A stretch of DNA of 64,000 nt, from assembly GCA_029215795.1 (NCBI GenBank), contig JARDYH010000003.1, positions 176,154,382 to 176,218,381 on the forward strand, in the 5' to 3' direction. Below are positions 57,875 to 64,000 of this stretch, piece by piece. This DNA comes from Anniella stebbinsi (Eukaryota > Chordata > Lepidosauria > Squamata > Anniellidae). Below the pieces are notes generated by a model. That model was not told the origin of the DNA and did not search any database. It saw nothing but the letters and a program-made list of their open reading frames with translations. How positions within the stretch are numbered: position 1 is the first letter of the stretch; each line of letters opens with the position of its first letter. A program made the position numbers and the translations under genes.

Positions 57875-58750
57875 CACAACAGCTCCCGTAGGTTTCATTT
57901 TACTTTTTGATTTGGAATCACACTTCTATTAGGATGACACACTTGTTTGAAACTGTGTTGAGGCCATTGCTCAGGATGGGTTTAGGAAAGCATAACACTT
58001 TTGTAGAGCACTGGGATTTTTCTTTACCATTATTACATATAATTATGGATAATGTCCTACTCCTAAAATACTTTAGTGTGTTTGATGACATACATCATAG
58101 TGTAGGTTTGTTCCAAACGTAATTAATTAATGCAGTGCCTATATGTGAAAGACAGAAGGGAATGAGATCTTCTTTTTATTAAAGAAGTGGAGAAGCAAGG
58201 AATTTCAACAGTTAAGACACAGAGAGAAAATTACAAAGGAAAGCTAAACCCTGGAATAAAAATTAACTCTTGAACTTGACAACTTAGAGAATGGGGAGAA
58301 GAGAAAAAAAGTGTAAATGAAAAAGATTAGAGAAGGAGCCAAGAAAGCTTAGTGACTTTTACACAAAAGTGGCTCAAAGCAATGTTAGATTATGATAATC
58401 ATAGGGAAGTGGTTTGTATTCATTATTTTGCCAGCATCATGGAATTAGAGCCAAAGGTTTTGACTGGGTACTATGTAGGTAAAGGAAAGATTCTGGGGAG
58501 AAAGCCAGAGAAAACAATGAATTGTCCATTATGTGCCAGAAAATGACTTTTGGAAATACTTTTTTCCTTTTGGCTCGTAAACCAAGAGGAGCATCAGAGA
58601 ACAATGGAGCACCAAGAAAAAATAGTTTATTGCAGATGGTGTTTGATTTCTTTTGTGGTTCCTGTCTGCAACAGAAAAGATACCAGGAAGAATATATATA
58701 AGAATTTATTTATTTATTTTTAAAAAACCACAAACATAACTTTGTGAACT
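57875..58750. other. Unassigned noncoding DNA
   Basis: No gene. Contains (ATTT)n at 58704-58720. Confidence 0.4.
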
Positions 58751-58759
58751 TGGTGACAC

Positions 58760-58925
58760 AATGATTTGGATCCAGACTTGGTACTCCTTAGAGTAGACCA
58801 GTAGGAATCAATGGGAGTTAAATAGGTTATCTGGGAGTAAATCCCATTCAAGTCCATGAGACTTACTTCCCAGTAGATATACATAGGATAGCACTTTCAG
58901 TCTGGATTCAATCCTATATTTCCAA
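58760..58925. mobile_element. AAGTAAGT-type dispersed repeat
   Basis: AATCAATGGGAGTTAAATAG, GGGAGTAAATCCCATTC and ACTTACTTCCCAGTAG followed by ATACATAGGATAGCAC. The same blocks occur at 61195-61385 and, in fragments, at 6.9, 35.9 and 50.2 kb. Class unknown. Confidence 0.5.
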
Positions 58926-58982
58926 CAGGGAGAAGTGAACTAACTACAATATTGATATTATAAAATCAGATATGAAATGAAG

Positions 58983-59170
58983 CATAGAATCATAGAATAG
59001 TAGAGTTGGAAGGAGCATATAAGGCCATCGAGTCCAACCCCCTGCTCAATGCAGGAATCCATCTTAAAGCATACCTGACAGATGGCTGTCCAGCTACATC
59101 TTGAATGCCTCTATTGTGGGAGAACCCACGACCTCCTTAGGTGATTGGTTCCATTGTACTGCTCTAACAA
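58983..59170 (-). mobile_element. CR1-type LINE 3' end
   Basis: The plus strand begins CATAGAATCATAGAATAG, the reverse complement of the CR1 (ATTCTATG)n octamer tail, followed by TTGGAAGGAGCATATAAGG, TCGAGTCCAACCCCCTG and GACAGATGGCTGTCCAGC. This is the 3' UTR of an amniote CR1 in antisense, 5' truncated. Confidence 0.8.
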
Positions 59171-59390
59171 GAATTGAAAAAGATGACATATGAAAAGGAT
59201 TTATTTCATATATATCACTTTTAAATCCCAATCTAAAACCACATTTTCTTAGAAAAAACTCAAAATTCATGTCAGTGGAATTTACTTCCAAGCAAATGTA
59301 TTTAATTAGATGGCATACAGAAGATAACTTTTCAAAGTGCTAGAAGCAGTATTGTAGAATTGTCTTTGCCCTTTTTTTGCAGGTGGTGTG

Positions 59391-59815
59391 TCACAATGGT
59401 CTCTGATCAACTGTCTTCAAAGGCAGCCCCACGTAGAGTGCATTGCAATAATCCAATTTAGAGAGTACCAGAGGATAGACAACTGAAGCCAAGTTATCCC
59501 TGTCCAGATAGGGGTGTAGCTGGGCCACCAACCAAAGTTGGTAGAAGGCACTCTGTGCCACCGAGGCCACCTGAGCCTCAAGTGACAGAGATGGTTCTAG
59601 GAGAACCCCCAAGCTACGAACCTGCTCCTTCAAGAGGAGTGCAACCCCATCCAGAATAGGTTGAAGACCCTCCATCCGGTCAGCAGAACCACCCACTAAC
59701 ATTGTCTCAGTCTTGTCTGGATTGAGTTTCAGTTGTACAAGTTTGTGTTCCTTTTTGTTCTCCTCATTTCGGCAAGCTTTCCACCTTTTGAAGAAAGTGT
59801 TCTTTGACACTGTTT
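59391..59815 (-). pseudogene. L2-type LINE internal ORF2 fragment
   Basis: The minus frame (59810-59391) reads LVQLKLNPDKTETMLVG, RSLGVLLEPSLSLEAQVAS, AFYQLWLVAQLHPYL and KLDYCNALYVGLP, the region after the RT catalytic core in L2. LNPDKTE is the diagnostic motif. It lacks the C-terminal end and 3' hairpin and has no tail, so it was truncated on both sides. The frame is open for 139 codons, so it is a moderately young copy. Confidence 0.8.
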
Positions 59816-60061
59816 GTTAATCATACTGGTGACCACTTGAACTTGGTGCTACCTTTCCTGACCTGCGGTATACATTCTAGCTGAGCTTCTACTATTGTGG
59901 CTTTGACTAAGCACAAAGCATTTTGGAGATTTTATCCCATTGACTTTCCCTTTCTACTTCCTTTTTCCCAGTTCCTCTTTTGAAGTCAAATGTGACTGCA
60001 TTGGATGTCCTTGGCAATTTTCAATTCCCTGGCATATTTTCTATTTATAAATAAAGGGTAC

Positions 60062-60757
60062 TACAAGGGTAGGCTGACCATATGAAAAGGAGGACAGGGC
60101 TCCTGTAACTTTAACAGTTGTAGAGAAAAGGGAATTTCAGCCAGTGTCATTTGTATGCAATTAGTTCCTGGTGAAATTCCCTCTTAATCACAACAGTTAA
60201 AGGTGCATGCACTATACTAGAGTGACATTATACAAAAGAAGGCAGGGCCCCTGCAACTTTAACTGTTGTGATGTAGGCCCCCTCCACAAGAATGCGCCTT
60301 TGCGCCTGGTTCCGCGATTATGCGCATTATCGCGGAGGCGCATTTACTCACAATCCCTCTGCACGGGAGGCGGCGGGAAGCGGCGAAGCGCATTAAAAGA
60401 TGCCCAAAAAGCGCTTTCCAGGTAGTTAATGCGCATAATCGCTTGTTCACACAGCGAAATTGCGCTTTAACGGCCGGAGCAAAATAAAAGTCGCTATTTA
60501 ACGCGCGTTCGAAAATGCGCATTATCGGGGAGATAACGCGCCTGTACGCCAGTTTTGCGCTCCGCTCGTGTGTAGGTAAAATTTATAATGAGCCTTCAAG
60601 GCTCATTAAACGCCCCGTGTGGAGGAGGCCAAAGAGGGAATTTCACCAGGAACTAATTGCATACAAATGACACTGGCTGAAATTCCCTTTTCTCTACAAC
60701 TGTTAAAGTTACAGGAGCCCTGTCCTCCTTTTCATATGGTCAGCCTATACAAGGGTA
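60062..60757. mobile_element. Palindromic hAT-like MITE with 8-bp duplication, interrupted
   Basis: The element TAGGCTGACCATATGAAAAG … CTTTTCATATGGTCAGCCTA runs 60070-60747. TACAAGGG lies directly before it (60062-60069) and again directly after it (60748-60755), an 8-bp target duplication typical of hAT transposons. Arms are inverted repeats of over 100 bp, identical in plan to 15232-15545. The right arm is split from the centre by the CpG-rich element at 60276-60630. Confidence 0.85.
60276..60630 (-). mobile_element. 355-bp CpG-rich TIR element, copy 2 (nested)
   Basis: Termini GGCCCCCTCCACA and the inverted TGTGGAGGAGGCC. Inside, GATTATGCGCATTATCGCGG, AATGCGCATAATCGC and CGGCCGGAGCAAAATAAAAG match copy 1 (16225-16579) on the opposite strand. 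The empty site in the 15.2 kb MITE reads GTTGTGATGAAGAGGGAA, which fixes the insertion point. Confidence 0.85.
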
Positions 60758-60827
60758 CCACAAAACAAAATTTGAAGTGGAGACTGTGTAGTTCATATTT
60801 TAAGGCAGGTAAGTCTACTGCGAACTG

Positions 60828-60975
60828 TGGGTGTCTCATATGAGCGATTTATTGCGCGCTTGTGATTGGTCACTCATGGAAGTTTGTGGGTCCTTTACAT
60901 GATGTTTCAACCTCCTGGACATTTCTCATACATTTCCCCCTTTATCCCACTTTCAAAAAGATCGGAGATAAGCTA
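60828..60975 (-). mobile_element. MITE family B fragment
   Basis: GTGATTGGTCACTCATGGAAG, TTTGTGGGTCCTTTACATG and CCTCCTGGACATTTC match the right half of family B in minus orientation. Confidence 0.6.
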
Positions 60976-61194
60976 ATTAATGGTGCCATATTGGCAGTGT
61001 GTAATGCTGTTGTAGCACTTTGAACTTGCAGAGGAAGGACTTTCCTCAATTCAAATAACGTGTCTGCCATATAAATTCCTGTGCACATTTCTCTATCACA
61101 GACTGCTTGGAGGGAGAAGAGAGTAAAATGCCTCCCTGCAACTAAGTGAGACAGAACTGATCCCCAACCCACCAAGCTCAGAATCCAAAACCTC

Positions 61195-61385
61195 TGTTGA
61201 TTTAGAGCATCCCATTAAGTTCAGTGGGGCTTACTTCCAAGTAAGTGTGCTGAGGGTAGTAGACTTCAGCGCAATCTTAGTCTGCTCAGAATAAGTGACT
61301 TACTCCCAAGTAAGTGTGCCTATGTTTGCTGACTTACAGCACAATCTTACGTCTATTCAGAAGTAAGTCGTATCTTTCTTGGGAG
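61195..61385. mobile_element. AAGTAAGT-type dispersed repeat, two tandem units
   Basis: GGCTTACTTCCAAGTAAGTG and ACTTACTCCCAAGTAAGTG lie about 80 bp apart with shared CAGCGCAATCTTAG/CAGCACAATCTTAC blocks, so the repeat is partially tandem here. Confidence 0.6.
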
Positions 61386-61389
61386 CTGT

Positions 61390-62320
61390 GAGGAAGCAGT
61401 ACTATACAACTTAAGCGACGAAGCCATGACACACATCCCAGCTCCTTTGCACACATACCAGGGAGGGAGGCACTCTCTCTATTCAAACCCCGTGTCTGCC
61501 TTGTAAAGATGATCCTCCTAATCCCGCAAAGAAAATGGAAGCAGAAAGCCCTGGTAAGGATGCAGGGTTTTTGTTTTGTTTTTTTGCTTATTGTAGGATT
61601 ACCCTGTGCTGTACACTAGTTGATGACACATTCCATGACCACATGCTAGAGCCTGTAAAATAATTCCACTTAGATTTCTGTTAAGCATGTAGTATGTGCT
61701 TAACAGAAACTCTACTTGTAAGGCTAAGCAATGGCAGCAAAACAAAACAAAAATCATAATAAAACCTCCACTGATATATGTAACTGTTGAAAGCTGACTT
61801 TGAAGGGCCAGCAGATCAAATAGAAATATGTGTGTGTGTGGAATTACCATTACTAATACCACCTGCACTACTTGCAGAGAGAGCAGAAACAGAGCCTTAT
61901 TTTGTTATTTCTACCAAAAGCTGATCGGCATCCTACGGAAATATCCTATACAGCATAATCTTAAGCATTTTTATTAAGTGCCACCAATTTCACTGCCTGC
62001 CCTGCATAGTCACAAGCTGCTCGGGCAAGCAAAGGGGGAGCGATATAATGGGAGAAACTCAACATATTTAAACTTGATTGCTTAGGAAAATGTTGCTCAC
62101 AATATTAGAGATAGGGATGCTGCAGTTAGAACGAGGAAGCAAGGGAACGTGACATTGCTGGCAAGAGACCTAAACGTTCGGGGTTGTGGCAGCCCAGGCG
62201 TTGTTGTGGAAAACCCAAGCGACTAGAGAAGCGTGTTTAGAATTGGCTATGTAAGCGGATGTAGGACGGAATAACAACGGAGCCAGAGAACACACCTGCC
62301 GAAACAGTAAGCACAGAATA
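61390..62320. other. Unassigned, rising CpG content toward 62.2 kb
   Basis: No exon recognised. The sequence becomes CpG-containing from about 62140 (GAACGAGGAAGCAAGGG, AACGTTCGGGG), leading into the promoter-like patch. Confidence 0.35.
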
Positions 62321-62329
62321 TCTGTCCTT

Positions 62330-62800
62330 TCCCTAAATACAACCGACCCGCCCGCACAGCGGCGTTTTTAGGACAGATTTATGCTAACGCTCCAACAACG
62401 TAGAGCAGACGCTTCTGTTGCTGCCATTGATCATGCTCAGAGTAGTTGCGCATGCTTAGTATGAGCAAGCGAGGACTAGTTATGGGCGGGATCAGGGCAG
62501 CTGACTAGTTATGGGCGGGATCAGGGCAGCCGCTTCAATTGTTGCTACTGAGCATGCTCAGGATTACTGGGGCGAGAGGCGCCTTTTGCTAACTTTCACG
62601 GTATACTGGCCGTGACAGGAACGAAGGTGGAAAAAGCCAGCAGGACTGACGTGACGGGCCGTCTATTTCTCACAGACTCTTCGATAAAGTTCTTCCCTTC
62701 AGTAGGCTTGAGGAGACACGGGCCCAAGGTGTGTGGAGGGTCGAGGGAATCGGTGTGGCTAAGTGAGGCCTTTGCGTGTGAGGAGTTGCTATGGAAACAG
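62330..62800 (+). promoter_or_regulatory. CpG-island-like promoter with GC boxes and an X-box-like site
   Basis: Contains CCGACCCGCCCGCAC (62343), two GGGCGGG boxes in a 29-bp tandem repeat (62474-62531), an NRF1-like TTGCGCATGC (62447), a perfect palindrome CTGAGCATGCTCAG (62548-62561) and an RFX X-box-like GTTGCTATGGAAAC (62785-62798). AAG then GTGTGTGG near 62730 is a possible first-exon donor. There is no TATA box near the expected start. This is how TATA-less CpG promoters of broadly expressed or ciliary genes look. The gene and direction are inferred, not shown. Confidence 0.5.
62474..62531. repeat. 29-bp tandem duplication in the promoter patch
   Basis: GACTAGTTATGGGCGGGATC plus GAGGGCAGC-like end occurs twice in a row with one terminal difference, doubling the GGGCGGG box. 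Confidence 0.9.
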
Positions 62801-62809
62801 AGTCTGCCT

Positions 62810-63380
62810 GGCCTGTTTGCAGGAACTGGGTGCCTGAAGCAGGAGCTGCTAAAGACTGCCTGGCCTGATTCCGTGTATGTATGTATGGGGCGCGGAGGGC
62901 GACCGGACTTCGCTGTGCTGCCAGACCTCTTTAGGGCTTATTCGTGATATCACAAGTACCCACCCGCGATAGCACAACATATGAATCGTGGATAGCAATT
63001 ACTACAGTTGAGACGAGCTCATGGCTATCAGAATGTTACTGAAAACTAAATAGACAAATAGTTAAATTTTTTGACAATAATTTTAAAAGATACAGAACAA
63101 CCCTGTTCTTACCGCCTTTGTTTTCTCTTAAACCAAGTCAAATATGCTGTTGCATCTTATATCGTGATGCTTGTGCACAAGAAATACGTTATGTGTTGAA
63201 TTTGCCCATGTATAACAATGTATATAACATGCACAATCAGCTTTGTTGTCAGGGTGGTGTGTCAATGTGGAGTTTTTGAACACTAAGTGAAATAGTAATG
63301 AAATCAGTTAAAGAGTGTGATACTTCTTTGTAGCTGAGTTCCTTTCACTGCTGAGAGCACTGAAGCAGCCCCTTGCCTTA
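62810..63380. other. Unassigned
   Basis: The 111-codon frame 62612-62947 runs across the promoter patch and has no motif. It is treated as chance in CpG-rich DNA. Confidence 0.35.
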
Positions 63381-63382
63381 GG

Positions 63383-63500
63383 CCAGCCTTCTCCAACCTG
63401 GTGGCCTGCAGATGTATTGGACTGCAACTCCCATCATTCCCAGCTAATGGTGTAGTCCCAATACCTCTGGAATGTACTAGATTGGGGAATGCTGATATAA
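63383..63500. mobile_element. hAT-type hairpin MITE
   Basis: GCCAGCCTTCTCCAACCTGG, TTGGACTGCAACTCCCATC and the inverted right end AGATTGGGGAATGCTG. Confidence 0.65.
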
Positions 63501-63529
63501 ACTGTGTGTATATGACAGCTTCTGCCCAG

Positions 63530-63532
<3 letters not shown>

Positions 63533-63560
<28 letters not shown>
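63533..63560. repeat. (GT)n microsatellite
   Basis: Uninterrupted GT run of about 13 units. Confidence 0.95.
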
Positions 63561-63563
<3 letters not shown>

Positions 63564-63761
63564 GCGGTGGAGAGGAAGATATATCTAGGGAGTGGCCCCA
63601 ACTAGTACATTGGCTTAAAACTACAGTGATTGGGAAAGGTGTGCCATCTGCAATGATCTTTCTGCTCCATTTGGAGTAGCAGTGATTGGTTCAGGAATCA
63701 TCATACTCCTAAAGTGGTGCCAGGCTAGACATTTATGATGTTTACCATCTAAAAGTACCCT

Positions 63762-63868
63762 TTAGGACACAATCCTATGCATGTTTAGACAGATAAAACT
63801 CCTACAACTCCCAGCATTCTCCAGCCAACCATGTTGGCTGGGGAATGCAGGAAGTTCTAGGGCGCAAT
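63762..63868. mobile_element. Hairpin MITE family D, third copy, right end lost
   Basis: ACACAATCCTATGCATGTTTA, CCTACAACTCCCAGCATTC and the inverted GGGGAATGCAGGAAGTTC. Its outer right terminus is missing compared with the 11.8 kb copy. Confidence 0.7.
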
Positions 63869-64000
63869 GCCAATCTACCCTTCTTTTGATAGAAATGCTA
63901 CATTTTAGAGTAAAGATATTGCTTCATACTGATCAGATAGTCTTAGCTTAATTAATATTGATAACATATTAGTAAGGTATTACATCTGCTGACACAATAT

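Noticed and set aside
62612..62947. 111-codon plus frame in the CpG patch
   Set aside because: Lies across promoter-type sequence with an X-box. No recognisable protein.
1..64000. CRISPR arrays, bacterial operons, rRNA or tRNA genes
   Set aside because: None found. The only tRNA-like sequence is the SINE head at 5.5 kb, and the genome is clearly vertebrate.

Overview
This is a vertebrate nuclear window: AT-rich, intron- and intergenic-like DNA with no operons and no long host reading frame. It looks like a squamate reptile (lizard or snake). Several LINE lineages sit side by side: L1-type, L2-type with a conserved 3' hairpin, CR1/L3-type, and one LINE of uncertain clade. Around them are a tRNA-derived SINE, a MIR-like SINE, and many short palindromic or TIR-bearing DNA transposon derivatives. 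That mix is typical of squamates and unlike mammals or birds. The species call is inference.

Layout. 1-5.6 kb: two MITEs, an L2 tail, a CR1/L3-type fragment, a MIR-like SINE split by a MITE, CT/CA microsatellites and a tRNA-derived SINE. 5.6-15 kb: mostly unassigned DNA with a LINE 3' end, hairpin MITEs and CA tracts. 15.0-17.8 kb: a composite mobile region that may be one larger TIR element carrying a palindromic hAT-like MITE, a tandem repeat and a 355-bp CpG-rich TIR element. 17.8-40 kb: the most single-copy part, with old LINE tails, a possible solo LTR (36.7-37.5 kb) and a CpG-rich promoter-like patch (38.9-39.15 kb). 40-61 kb: dense nested repeats, including an L1 with a nearly intact ORF2 3' half (44.3-46.4 kb) inserted in a MIR-like SINE, several L2 copies, and an 838-bp insert of unknown origin carrying an unassigned reading frame (49.0-49.84 kb). 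61-64 kb: a second promoter-like patch (62.3-62.8 kb) with tandem GGGCGGG boxes and an RFX X-box-like site, then hairpin MITEs at the end.

Host genes. I found no exon I can name. Three minus-strand stretches have exon-like signals: 50875-51015 (ATG and splice donor), 33250-33389 (acceptor and donor) and 32010-32095 (acceptor and stop). The last two are phase-compatible. All are low confidence.

The main biology is the nesting record. L1 into MIR, MITE into MIR, L2 into a MITE, a MITE into another MITE, a CpG-rich element into a palindromic MITE, and an unknown fragment into a CR1/L3 tail together give a relative insertion chronology.
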